NCBI RefSeq assembly: GCF_000227135.1
Contig: NC_018239.1
Span: forward strand, 62,001 to 126,000
DNA: 64,000 nucleotides
DNA from: Leishmania donovani
Lineage: Eukaryota; Euglenozoa; Kinetoplastea; Trypanosomatida; Trypanosomatidae
Reading direction: 5' to 3'
Part shown: in pieces, positions 38,608 through 48,362 of the stretch
Layout: every line of letters begins with the position of its first letter
Numbering within the stretch: the first letter of the stretch is position 1
Notes under the pieces: generated by a model
Seen by the model: the letters and a program-made list of their open reading frames with translations, nothing else
The model's database searches: none
Told to the model about the DNA's origin: nothing
Translations under genes and position numbers: made by a program

Positions 38608-40437
38608 ATGTTGCGCTCGCTCCGCGGTGCGGGCCACCGTCGCGGCGCTCGCTGCATTCTTACCCGGCGGCGCACCGCATCCAGTCAAGTGATTCCGTCT
38701 CTCCCGCGCACTGCACAGCGTGCGATGTCGACCTCGTCACGTTCGCTGACCGCGTCGGCGACGTCTTCCGCATCTCGGCGCTCAAAACGGCTGAGCTACG
38801 CCGACGCGGACGTGGTCTACGGCGAGAAGCCCACGACAGCACCGCCATGGGGTCTGCGGCCAAGCCCCCATGCCGGCTCGATCAGCACCGCGATGAGTGC
38901 CGCGCGCCATGCATCATGGCGCATCCGCGCGCAGCAGCGCTGGTTGACGTTGCTTCTCGCGCTCATGCGGGCACCATACATCGGTGCGATTACGATGCGT
39001 GTGCTCGAGGCCTCCGCCTACGCCGCCTATGCAACGGGCTCTGTTATGGTATTTACTCGTCGGCGTGCGGGGCCTCCGGTGGCGGTGGCAACGGAGCCGG
39101 ACTCCTCTTGCGAGAACGTCGACTTGTGCGAGGCGGGCTGCACCGCCCAAACGCAGGTGTCGCAGGCACGATGCAGCGCCCACCTGCCTAAGGCAGGCGA
39201 CCTCTCAGCGTCGCCGCGTCCCTCGCCGGCCGGCCGCCCCTCCTCCTCGCTTCTCTTCTCTCACGACGCGCCGCTGCGTGAGCACGCCCTTGACTGCCTC
39301 TACATCGGCGCCAGCTCGATCCACAGCAGAGGGCTGTTCACGGCACGTGCGCTGCCGCGCGGCACCCGCATCATCGCCGAGTCGCGCCGCTCCCTCCTAC
39401 TCGCACCGCACTTTGTCACCTTGCTAGCTGACACGCACGATAAGCTGCCGGATACGTGGCACTACACCCAACCCACCGGGTGCGTCGTGGAGTTGGTGAC
39501 GCAGGCGCAGCCACATCATCTAATGAACCACAGCTGCGCACCGAATGTGTGCAGTGGACTCTCACACACCTTCTGGGAGGCCGCCACGATAGCAGGTAAA
39601 TGGCAGGAGCAGCAGCAGCAGCAGCGCTCGCGGCGGAGCGGCTCCACGCACGGTGCTGCGAGTGGGCGCACGGAGGCCTCCCACGGTAACGTCAGGGAGG
39701 AAGGTAGTCGCAGTGACATGATAGCTTGGACCTCGTCGTCGTCGCCCTTGGCCGCCGAAGCGCACAGCGCGGGCTGTGGCGAGCGGTTGACGCGGTGGCC
39801 GCACTTCGCTGACGCAAACAGCTTCTTTCTGACTCGCGATGTCGCGGCGGAAGAGGAGCTCACGCTGGACTACAGCACTCGCATGGCCCCCCTCTACGCA
39901 GGGGACTCGGCACGCGCGCTACAGTCGCGCAGCTGGCTGCTCTGCCGCTGTGGGCAGCCGTGCTGCCGTCACTACGTGTACCGCCCAAAGCCGGAAGTCA
40001 GCGCCTTTTTGCGCGCGCTGCGCACGGCACCCTATGGACACGAGCGCGGACCGCAGCCGCCAGGGCAGCACAACGTGCCGTTGATGCCGGATGGTGCAGC
40101 GCTGTCTTGCCCGACGGACGCGCGCGACCCCGTGCATATCATGGCAAAGTTGCTCGAGCTTGGCTTCGATGATGAACTTGTGCTCCTGAGCTACGCCGCC
40201 GGCAGTGCGGACGTGGTGGCGTACCTTTATGGGCAGCCGCTGCCCTCACTACAGAAATCCTCACGAACTCAATCGCGGGCACCATTCGCACGAATGTGCC
40301 CGTCGTCAGCGAGCGCGCCGCCGGCGGTGCACGAGGGCATTGACGTGGAGGTGCGCAGGATGACCAAGCGCCAGCTGCTCTCGGAATACCGCTATGTCTT
40401 TCGACTCTTGAACGAAGCGGTGCCGGTGCGTACGTGA
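38608..40437 (+). CDS. SET-domain protein (putative lysine methyltransferase)
   Basis: This 609-residue protein has a split SET domain: HSRGLFTARALPRGT (from about 239), NHSCAPN (307-313) and ELTLDY (417-422). A post-SET Cys cluster CRCGQPCC lies at 446-453. These are the S-adenosylmethionine and substrate-site motifs of the family, and all key residues are present, so activity is plausible. Between NHSC and ELTLDY is a Ser/Gln/Gly-rich insertion that lengthens this interval to about 100 residues. The ATG at 38608 gives an Arg-rich, acid-free N-terminus (MLRSLRGAGHRRGARCILTR) typical of mitochondrial presequences. An in-frame ATG at 38383 would prepend a Leu-rich hydrophobic stretch. The substrate is unknown; both histone and non-histone targets are possible. 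Confidence 0.85.
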   Translation: MLRSLRGAGHRRGARCILTRRRTASSQVIPSLPRTAQRAMSTSSRSLTASATSSASRRSKRLSYADADVVYGEKPTTAPPWGLRPSPHAGSISTAMSAARHASWRIRAQQRWLTLLLALMRAPYIGAITMRVLEASAYAAYATGSVMVFTRRRAGPPVAVATEPDSSCENVDLCEAGCTAQTQVSQARCSAHLPKAGDLSASPRPSPAGRPSSSLLFSHDAPLREHALDCLYIGASSIHSRGLFTARALPRGTRIIAESRRSLLLAPHFVTLLADTHDKLPDTWHYTQPTGCVVELVTQAQPHHLMNHSCAPNVCSGLSHTFWEAATIAGKWQEQQQQQRSRRSGSTHGAASGRTEASHGNVREEGSRSDMIAWTSSSSPLAAEAHSAGCGERLTRWPHFADANSFFLTRDVAAEEELTLDYSTRMAPLYAGDSARALQSRSWLLCRCGQPCCRHYVYRPKPEVSAFLRALRTAPYGHERGPQPPGQHNVPLMPDGAALSCPTDARDPVHIMAKLLELGFDDELVLLSYAAGSADVVAYLYGQPLPSLQKSSRTQSRAPFARMCPSSASAPPAVHEGIDVEVRRMTKRQLLSEYRYVFRLLNEAVPVRT

Positions 40438-41406
40438 ATAGCCTCCCTATGTGTGCGTGCTATGTGTGTGTGTGTGTGTGTGTTCTTTTCATGGGGGAAG
40501 AGGAGGGAGGGAGGACGACGGACTCGGCCGGAGTGGCGCAGCGCGCTTGTGCCAAGAGGGCCCTCCTCCTTGCCCGTAGGCCCGCCTTCTCTTCTCCTCC
40601 CACCCTCTCTCGCCGCCCTCACCCGCACTCATGCGCAGCGCAGGAGGTCGCATGTGCCGGTGTGTCGTAGGCCCGCATCGTCGAAGCGCCTCCGAAACGG
40701 TAACAGAAAAACGCCTGAAGGCACTCGCGCACAGCCACAAGCGTACGTAATCGCACGCACACCTGTACCCACCCAACCTCAAATCCCCGAACACACACAT
40801 GCATTCCCTTATCTTGCCAAGGAGGCACCGCTACGCACGATGAGCTGTACCTCTTACGCCTCCACTGACTCCTTCCCTTTTTCCCTCTCGGCTCGCACTG
40901 CGTCACGCTCCTTCTTGTCGCGGCTGTGTGGGTTCGCTCATTCTCGGGGTGTTGTCCCCCTTCCCTCGTGGCATCGTCATCGTCTTCTCCACCGCCACCG
41001 TCCACGCTGCACACGCACACTCCACAGCGTACTTCACCTTCCTAGCTGTCTCCCTCACTCCCTCTCTGTAACCCTAACTGTCGTTGCGGCTACCGCTCTG
41101 CGTCCTTTCCGGCAACTTCTCCTGCGGTTCACTGCCAGCGTTGCTCCTACCTGTGGTGCCCCGTTCCTCTGGCCCCTCACACACACACACACTCACCTGC
41201 ACTCTCTCAGTCTCCTTTGTCAACCGCTGGAGCTCAGCGCATTCGCTTTTTCGGCCGCCGCTTCGCCTCCATCTCGCGCCGCCGCACCTCCTCGCACCTC
41301 CCTCCTCCCTCGCCCCGCGCGCGCCGGCCTCTCTCTGCATTCCGCACAGACCTGCCAAGGCGCTCTCCCGTGTGTGTCGTCGCCCGCCGTCCTTCCCAAG
41401 TGCTCA
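40438..41406. other. 5' flank of ornithine decarboxylase
   Basis: This has a (TG)n run at 40461-40482, C/T-rich sequence over 40860-41400 and a short (CA)n run near 41178. The ODC frame is open through the whole region, with an in-frame ATG at 40840. The exact splice acceptor could not be chosen because several C/T tracts with following AGs exist. Confidence 0.6.
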
Positions 41407-43530
41407 ATGGGTGATCATGACGTCGCTCTCTGCCACGTCAGCCGCTACAACCATGCGAATTACTGGGCCTTTGTGCCGCTGCCAACGGTCAGCGACGACA
41501 CGGGATGCGACAGTCTGCATCATGACAGCGCTTCCAAAAGGATAAGGATGGCGCCGCCGGCGTCCGCGTCGAAGGCGGGCGCGGCCGAGGAACGCCTGCA
41601 CCCCTACGAAAGGCGTCTATTGGATCAGTACCAGATCCACCTCCAACCCGCCAACCGCAACCCGCTGAGCCGAGCCGATTCCGCCGCCGGTCGAGAGGAA
41701 ACGGCGCAGACCCCCGCGCAGGTGCAGATGGTGTCTGGTGTTGCTGTTGCGGACTCGACTTCAGATCAGCACGCCTCTGTTGCATCCAGTCAGGACCTCG
41801 TCGACCTCTTCTTCCTTGAGGGCAGCCAGGCCGTCGACGGTCTGTGCTTCTCGCCCTACCCCATCTACGGTTGGCGCACGGCCGAGGAGCGCCGGGCTGC
41901 CGTTTGTGAGGTTTTCAAGACGTACAACGTGGTCACGCGCCTGCCCGCCTCGCCGGCTGCCCTGGCCGCCGCGCAGCGCCGCTACAGCCGCCACCGGCAC
42001 TCCGCCATCGCCCCCATCAACAAGAGTGCGATCGAGACGCGTGAGCAGTACTGGCGCCGCCTGTCGAACCTGTACACCCAGAAGGGTGTAAAAGATGCTG
42101 CTTCTGCCGCCGACGCTGCGGCTACGACGGCGACGAACGGTGCCGTCCCCGCTGCCCCCGCCTACGAGCCCGAGGATCCATTCTACATCATCGATCTCGG
42201 CCGTGTTGTGGAGCAGATGGCGCGCTGGCGTCACGAGCTGCCGATGGTGCGCCCTTACTTTGCCGTGAAAAGCAACCCGCAACCGGCTGTTTTGGAGGTG
42301 CTCAGCGCCCTCGGCGCCGGTTTCGACTGCGCGTCCAAGGAAGAAATACATATGGTGCTAGGTCACCAGCTCGTGGCGTCGCCGGACGACATCATCTTCG
42401 CCAACCCGTGCAAGCAGCTCGGCGACCTGCGTGAGGCGCAGGCGTGCGGCGTGACCTACGTGACGGTGGACAACCCGCTGGAGATGGAAAAGATCAGTCG
42501 CCTGATGCCCTCCGCCCACGCGATTATCCGCATCAAGACGAACGACAGCAAGGCCCAGTGCTCCTTTTCCACCAAGTTCGGTGCCCCCCTTGAAGATGTC
42601 GAGGGCCTACTGGAGGCGGCCCGCCAGTTCAACGTCACCGTGTGCGGCGTCAGCTTTCACGTCGGCAGCGGCAACGACGACCAGTCTGCGTACGTGTCCG
42701 CGGTACGCGATGCCTACCAAGTCTTTCAGCAGGCGGTCCAGTACGGCTTCAAGTGCACCATCCTCGACATCGGCGGCGGCTTCCCGGGCACGGAGGTCGT
42801 CGAGGGCAGCGGCAATACCTCTTTCGAGGCCATTGCCCGTACTATTCGACCGGTGCTGGCGGAGCTCTTCGGCGGCGGTGATGTCACCATCATCAGTGAG
42901 CCCGGCCGCTACTTCACGGCTGCCTCGCACGCGCTTCTCATGAACGTATTCGCCTCCCGCACGCTGCGACTGTCCGATGTCGAGGTGAGTCGCCAAGCCT
43001 TCCAGTCCGTCGTGTCGATGGACGAGCCCGAAGAGTACCAGTACTACGTCAACGACGGCCTCTACCACAGCTTCAACTGCATCCTCTTCGATCACGCCCA
43101 CCCAACGCTTCTCCTGCTAAACGACGGCGACGGCGCTGACGGGGTGGAGAGTGGCACGGAGGCGGCAGCGGTGTGCAGCGAGGAGGAGGGCGAGACGTCG
43201 CTGAGCGGTCCCCTGGCGAACGATCCACTGTTCATGTCCGCCTGGGACCGCCGTCGCAGCTTCGCGCGCCGCCCGCTGCGCATCACAACCATCTTCGGCC
43301 CCACCTGCGATTCGATGGACTGCATCCTGAAGAAGCAGCCCTTCCCGGAGATGAAGCTGGGCGACTGGCTTCTGGTGCCAGACATGGGCAGCTACACCAC
43401 CGCCGCCGCCGGCTTCTTCAACGGTTTCGCGACGCGCCGCCTTGAGTGGGTGAGCTCTGTGGACTTGTGCGCGAGGCCGAGGCCTGTGTATACGCGTGAG
43501 GGCAACACGCTGAGGTGTGTGAGCGAGTGA
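41407..43530 (+). CDS. ODC: Ornithine decarboxylase
   Basis: The ATG at 41407 gives 707 residues, the length I recall for L. donovani ODC, and the N-terminus MGDHDVALCHVSRYNHANYW is the Leishmania form. The enzyme decarboxylates ornithine to putrescine, the first step to spermidine and trypanothione. Fold type III PLP motifs are present: PYFAVKSNP with PLP-Lys K288, HVGSG, the phosphate-binding GGGFPG, EPGRYF, and the catalytic Cys634 in GPTCDSMD, which completes the active site across the dimer. The approximately 200-residue N-terminal extension is absent from mammalian ODC. An acidic Ser/Glu insertion (EAAAVCSEEEGETS) lies near 590. The C-terminus lacks the mammalian PEST degradation tail. 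It is presumably cytosolic or glycosomal-adjacent; localisation cannot be read here. Confidence 0.97.
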   Translation: MGDHDVALCHVSRYNHANYWAFVPLPTVSDDTGCDSLHHDSASKRIRMAPPASASKAGAAEERLHPYERRLLDQYQIHLQPANRNPLSRADSAAGREETAQTPAQVQMVSGVAVADSTSDQHASVASSQDLVDLFFLEGSQAVDGLCFSPYPIYGWRTAEERRAAVCEVFKTYNVVTRLPASPAALAAAQRRYSRHRHSAIAPINKSAIETREQYWRRLSNLYTQKGVKDAASAADAAATTATNGAVPAAPAYEPEDPFYIIDLGRVVEQMARWRHELPMVRPYFAVKSNPQPAVLEVLSALGAGFDCASKEEIHMVLGHQLVASPDDIIFANPCKQLGDLREAQACGVTYVTVDNPLEMEKISRLMPSAHAIIRIKTNDSKAQCSFSTKFGAPLEDVEGLLEAARQFNVTVCGVSFHVGSGNDDQSAYVSAVRDAYQVFQQAVQYGFKCTILDIGGGFPGTEVVEGSGNTSFEAIARTIRPVLAELFGGGDVTIISEPGRYFTAASHALLMNVFASRTLRLSDVEVSRQAFQSVVSMDEPEEYQYYVNDGLYHSFNCILFDHAHPTLLLLNDGDGADGVESGTEAAAVCSEEEGETSLSGPLANDPLFMSAWDRRRSFARRPLRITTIFGPTCDSMDCILKKQPFPEMKLGDWLLVPDMGSYTTAAAGFFNGFATRRLEWVSSVDLCARPRPVYTREGNTLRCVSE

Positions 43531-44631
43531 GAGAGGGACAGAAAGGAGACCCGGTGCTGTAGGGTGTGCTCGTCCATCCCACAAGAGGATGGACGGTCTC
43601 TTCGCTCCGGCCACCTCACCACCTCCTTTAGCCGCCCCCTCCTCCGCCCCCTCTCCCCCTATCGTCCCCTTTTCTGTGGTGGTTGCACTTGTATTCGTGT
43701 TGGATGCACGGCGACGCTGCTCGCTTGTGTTTGTGCGCCTGCGCCTGCGCGCGTGTTTCGCTTTTCGTTCACCCCCTGTGGTCCCTTCGTGAGCCTCCCC
43801 ATCCCCGCTCTTCTTCGCCGCTGGCTTCGTTGTTGCTCTTCTCTGACGCCTACGCAACGCAAGCCCCCCCCCTCTCCCTCACCCTTGTGCCCCACAAACT
43901 CCCACTGACAGTGCTTCCACTTACTAAGTCGGCCCAACCCCAGCGAAGCCCCCTCGCCGCCGCTGCTGCCGCCGACCCCTTCTCTCTCTTGCCTCGTGTC
44001 TCTCCTGCTCCTTTTCTCTTGTCGTGTACACTCCTCACTTACCGCGCGGCCTACTCCTCGTGGCTCCTCAGCGTGGGCATCAGTGAGCGAGGTCGGCGCA
44101 CACGCGCGTACGTGGGCGAGCCAGAGATCAAGTCATGCCGGGATATACCATGCGTGTGTGTGTGTGTGTGTGTGCATGTCCATGAGGCTTGCGCGTGTAG
44201 GGGTGCGGGGCACATCCCGTTGTCGTTTGGCGTTGTCGCTGTCGCTGTCCCCGTTGCTGTTGCTGAATAGCCTGGTGCTTGTTAGCCACCCCCTCCCCCT
44301 CCCTCCATCTGGCCTTCCTCTGCTCACAACAGGGGCAAAGGCCTTTGCATTCATTCTCTAATTTATGGCCGTCTCTCCTCCCCCTCCCCTCCCTTCTGCC
44401 TGCAAAACACCTCTTGTCCTTTCCCTCGGCCGCTTAGCGGATGCTGGACTGATGAGAAACGGAGCAGTGAGCGAAGCTCTCCCCCTCTTCCTCCCCCTCT
44501 TCCTCCCTCCCCTCCCCTCCCCTCCCCTCCATGTTGTTGTAACGCGCGCAGTACTACGACGTTCACCGGCACCATAATAAATAACAACGTCATGCAAAGA
44601 GCGCGCTTGAGGGAGGGAGGAAGACAGTGAC

Positions 44632-44836
44632 GTGTCCGTGTGTGTGTGTGTGTGTGTGTCCGTGTCTGTGTGTGTGTGTCCGTGTGTGTGTGTGTGTGTG
44701 TGTGTGTCCGTGTGTGTGTGTGTGTGTGTGTGNNNNNNNNNNNNNNNNNNNNNNNNNNNNNNNNNNNNNNGTGTGTGTGTCGTCGTCGTGTGTGTGTGTG
44801 TGTGTGTGTCCGTGTGTGTGTGTGTGTGTGTGTGTG
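44632..44836. repeat. GT-rich array with regular CCGT interruptions
   Basis: A (GT)n tract is interrupted at intervals by TCC or TCG triplets, giving repeated units of the form CCGTGTGT..., and it is broken by a 38-N gap. The + strand is almost devoid of A throughout. Confidence 0.85.
44733..44770. other. Assembly gap, 38 N, inside GT array
   Basis: Undetermined bases within the microsatellite. The true repeat length is unknown. Confidence 0.99.
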
Positions 44837-46220
44837 GCAGCAGAGACCACGTGCATGCACACACATGTTTATCTATCCGTATATCGAACCCTCTAGCTGC
44901 CTATCTATCTGTGTAACTATATGCATATATCTGCCGCTTCAACGAAGGCGGCGACGCCGACACGCCCATGCCTGTGTGCGTTTGAATAGTATAGATAAGA
45001 GCAGAGGAAGAGCAGGTGGGGGGAGGGGGGGGCTTGGCGTGTGTCCGTGTGTGTGTGTGTGTGTCGCTCTGCCGCCCTCTTCTGGCCACCTCTCTGTGAG
45101 CTGTAATGAAGTCCTCTCGCATCCCCACCCCACCCCTCCCTCATCGCGGAGGCGCACGTCTTCTTCGTTCATTTATGTATGTGCGCGCGCGGCCTCGGGG
45201 TCTGACTTCCGCTCAGTGCCAAAATCGCAGCGCAGGCGGCAAAGACGAGGAGGTGGAAGCAGGGCGGGTCGCGGGGCAGGAGGCGGCTTACGCTCGTGAT
45301 CGCTTCCGAGTCGTCGGAATGACGTTGGTGCACTTTTTGTTGTATCCGTTTGTGTTGTTTGCCTCACACCAAGCGCACAACCGCAGTCAGCGCCAGTGTG
45401 ACGGCACCTCTCGTCTCTCCGCCCCTCGCCCTCCCTCCCTGGCCATCCCACGATTTCACCACCCCCACGAACGCGAATCACGGTCGTGAAGGTGCAGGAG
45501 GTGGAGGGAGGGGTGTGGTGCACCGAAACTAAGCGTACCGAGAGAGCGAGAAAGCGGCGCATCGTGCGCAAGCAACAGAGGAGGATGGACAATACGTGGA
45601 GAGCGTCATCGACAGAAATGCATGAACGACTTCGGAACTCCCTCTGTGTGCGTGTCTGTATGTACACGGCATGTGCGTGATGGCGGGAGCCTGTCATGAA
45701 GCAAAACGTAAGAGGGAGCACACAACAGTGCGCCGGTGCGCCTTCCGCCTCCCTCAAACAGCCACTTGGCCACTCGCTTGCCGGCTCGAATCCTGCGAAG
45801 GAAGGAGCGGGAAGGCCGTCATCCGAGGGCCCCACCCCGCCCCTTCCTCATCTATTTTCCTGTGAGTAAAGTGCCTCTCTCACCGCGCTTGCGTCCAGCC
45901 AGCTTCGATGGACGTCGACAGGGACGCACAACGCGGGAACCAAACGGCCATGCGCGTCACTACGACGAAGGCGAAATAACGCAGAGCAGCGACGTAGACG
46001 GATACATGAGCAGCAATACCCCCCTGACCGACCGACCGATCATGTCTCGCGTATGGTGTGGCCAACGGTGTGGGCCCAAGTGTCTGTGTGTCTGTGCACG
46101 TGTGCGTGTTTTCGCATGTCCAGGCGAGGCTGCAGAACACAGCCACGTGTACACGCCGCACATCTTCATGCCAGCATACATGTCTGCCACTCATTCGTCA
46201 GTGCATCTGCCGCTCTCCTT

Positions 46221-46939
46221 TCCTTGCATGTTTTTTCTGTCCTCACCACCCCTCCCTCGATGATGCCGGGGCGCCTAACCGTCGTGTCACAGGGCCCGGC
46301 ACCCCGCTCTTCGATGTCGACGGAGATGCCTGGGCTGGCGCGGTGCCGAAGAGACTTGCGGACATGACGACGTCCGTACCAGCCCACCACACATCGTGTC
46401 GACGGTTCAACAAGTATGCACAGTCGCCCGCTCTTGCCAGGGGCGTGCGGATTCAGAAGATGGCGGAATGCGCCCTGCTGCCACAGGTCCATCGCAACAT
46501 CTCACCTGCCGCGGCACATGCAGGCTAGTCAAGAAATGCATTACGAACCGATCGCACGGCGCACGCGTGCGACGCATGCGGCATTGCATCTCCTCCATCC
46601 GACCGTGCGAGCCGATGAGGTGCAGGCGCCGGAAGTGTGACGCGAGCACCCCCGAAGGGCCGCGCCGAGTCCTCCAGGCTCCAGTGGGGAGAGCCTCCAA
46701 GTCATATTCTAGGATGCCGCAGCTGGAGGCAGCTCAGGGCGGAGCATGGCACACAGGCAGGGTGCAGGGTCTTCGAGGGCCCAGCCCTGAGGCTGCCCAG
46801 CATCGTCCCTGAGCTCATCCGGCATATCACCATGGCCATCCCCTATCACCCGCGCGACAGACGTCGGTCGTGGGCGGTGGGTGTGCATGCGCACAGTTAT
46901 GGGCTTGTTCCGTGGTAGAGTGCACACGCTGCGTGAGCC
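46221..46939 (+). mobile_element. SIDER-like element, first type, longer copy
   Basis: This is the fuller relative of 1475-1997, sharing 46221-46328 and 46533-46939. The 204 bases between are present only here. It is followed immediately, with a 9-base shared junction, by a second-type element. No intact coding frame is visible. Confidence 0.7.
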
Positions 46940-47296
46940 CCATTGCCCTGCCCCGCACCGCATGCGGCCATGCGCCACGCGACAGCCCCTGCGCGGCCCT
47001 GTGTCACAGGCAGCCCATCCGCGTGGTGCGAAGCAGCCGCAGACGCGCAGGTGTCACGACACAATGCCCCGACTCCGTCATCTGAGAGCACGGCCCCTCC
47101 GCCTCACACTTTACCCATGCTTCCGCCCCGCCATCCACGGCCTGGCCGCCGAGACCAGTGGCGATACATCGCGCTGCCCTTCCCCCTCCCTCCTCCTCCG
47201 CCGTAGGGGGCCTAGCCCTGTCACCACCGGAAGTGGCTCTGCATTGGCAGGGATGAGGGGGGAGAGGAGGGGCCGTGTCGCTCCCCCTCCCACAAA

Positions 47297-47332
<36 letters not shown>

Positions 47333-47355
47333 GATGCCAGGCACTGGGGTGTGCT
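46931..47355 (+). mobile_element. SIDER-like element, second type, plus orientation
   Basis: Its reverse complement matches 28263-28688, and its first 230 bases match the reverse complement of 61705-61936. It includes a (GT)n run at 47299-47329 at the position where the 28-kb copy has a CA-rich run. It abuts the first-type element upstream. Confidence 0.7.
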
Positions 47356-47817
47356 CGTGTCATGAGGAATGAAGATCCCCTTCACAAACGAAATGCGAGG
47401 GTCAGAGATGGAGGTGAGGAGGGCCCGCTTCCGCCCCACCCCATCACCCTCACTACCCCTCCCTCCCTCTGCGAGAATGCTGCAGGGGGCTGGATAACGC
47501 CCCCCCCCCACCGGAGCAGGTGCTCACATCGAGACCTCTTTCGTGGCATGCGTGCCGGTGGTGATGGCAGAGCGATAGCGGTTCAAAGGCAGAGGTGAGG
47601 CTGCAGCGGGGAAGAGGGGGAGAGGCACAAGCGGAATCGAGGCGGCCATCGTCTCTCGCGACAGACCCTACCTCCTTTCTCTGCCCCCCCCGCCCACCCA
47701 CCCTCGCTCCAACCGTTGTTCTCCCGCTTCTGGGTATCACTGCCGCCATCATAGTAGCGCTAAGGTGGCACGCGTCTAAGTGTACGTGCGGTTATGGTGC
47801 AGGTCGGTGTCATGATT

Positions 47818-47984
47818 GCTCCATTTTCCTTTCCTACCGCCCCCCCCCCTCCCCTTTTCCCTTTCCTTTCTTATTCTTGTCCTACTGCGGTTGCATCTGC
47901 ATCGCTCTCGCGCCACCCGGCGCGCCATCCTCTCACCTCCACGCATGTGTTTGCATACGTGCGATGCCGCCTCCGACTGCGCAG
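47818..47984 (+). promoter_or_regulatory. Probable trans-splice acceptor for the coiled-coil gene
   Basis: A strong C/T tract (47818-47886) is followed by almost 100 bases without an AG. The first AG is at 47983-47984 (GCAG), predicting a 5' UTR of about 380 nt. Confidence 0.45.
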
Positions 47985-48362
47985 CCACGCAAAGAGCAGT
48001 ACGTGCGCTGACGAGGAGCACAGGCGAAAGCAAGGAGACACCGGCCGCTCTCAGCAAGTCACGAAGCCTCCGTTGTGCACACGAACACATGTACACCCCC
48101 CCCGTGCGGGTGCGCAGGAACTCACGCGTATTCAAGCTGCCTTATACACCTGTCGATACCGTGACAGTGAGGGCAACGCGCATAGAAGGCTGCTGCAGGG
48201 CGTCAGCAGCACGCCTGCTTGTCTGCTGCAGCCGCTGTGTCTGCAGTCCGTCATAGACTCATCACCTCTACCATCAACCAGGGGGGAAGTTGCCTTCAGG
48301 CCCCTCCCTCTCGCCTCCACCGACTGACTCTGTTGAGGGCCCGCTGCTTCTTATCTCTCGGC

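Larger units (their letters stand above)
43531..48362. other. 4.8-kb spacer after ODC
   Basis: This is the largest gene-free stretch. It holds C/T-rich DNA (43600-44060), a (TG)n run at 44154-44176, a GT-rich array with a gap (44632-44836), a (GT)n run near 45046-45064, the fused SIDER-like pair (46221-47355) and the C/T tract for the next gene (47818-47886). The open frames in between have no coding character. Such a long 3' region may form part of the ODC 3' UTR. Confidence 0.65.

Noticed and set aside
41066..41075. Telomere-like TAACCCTAAC near 41070
   Set aside because: Less than two repeat units, so expected by chance; no array around it.
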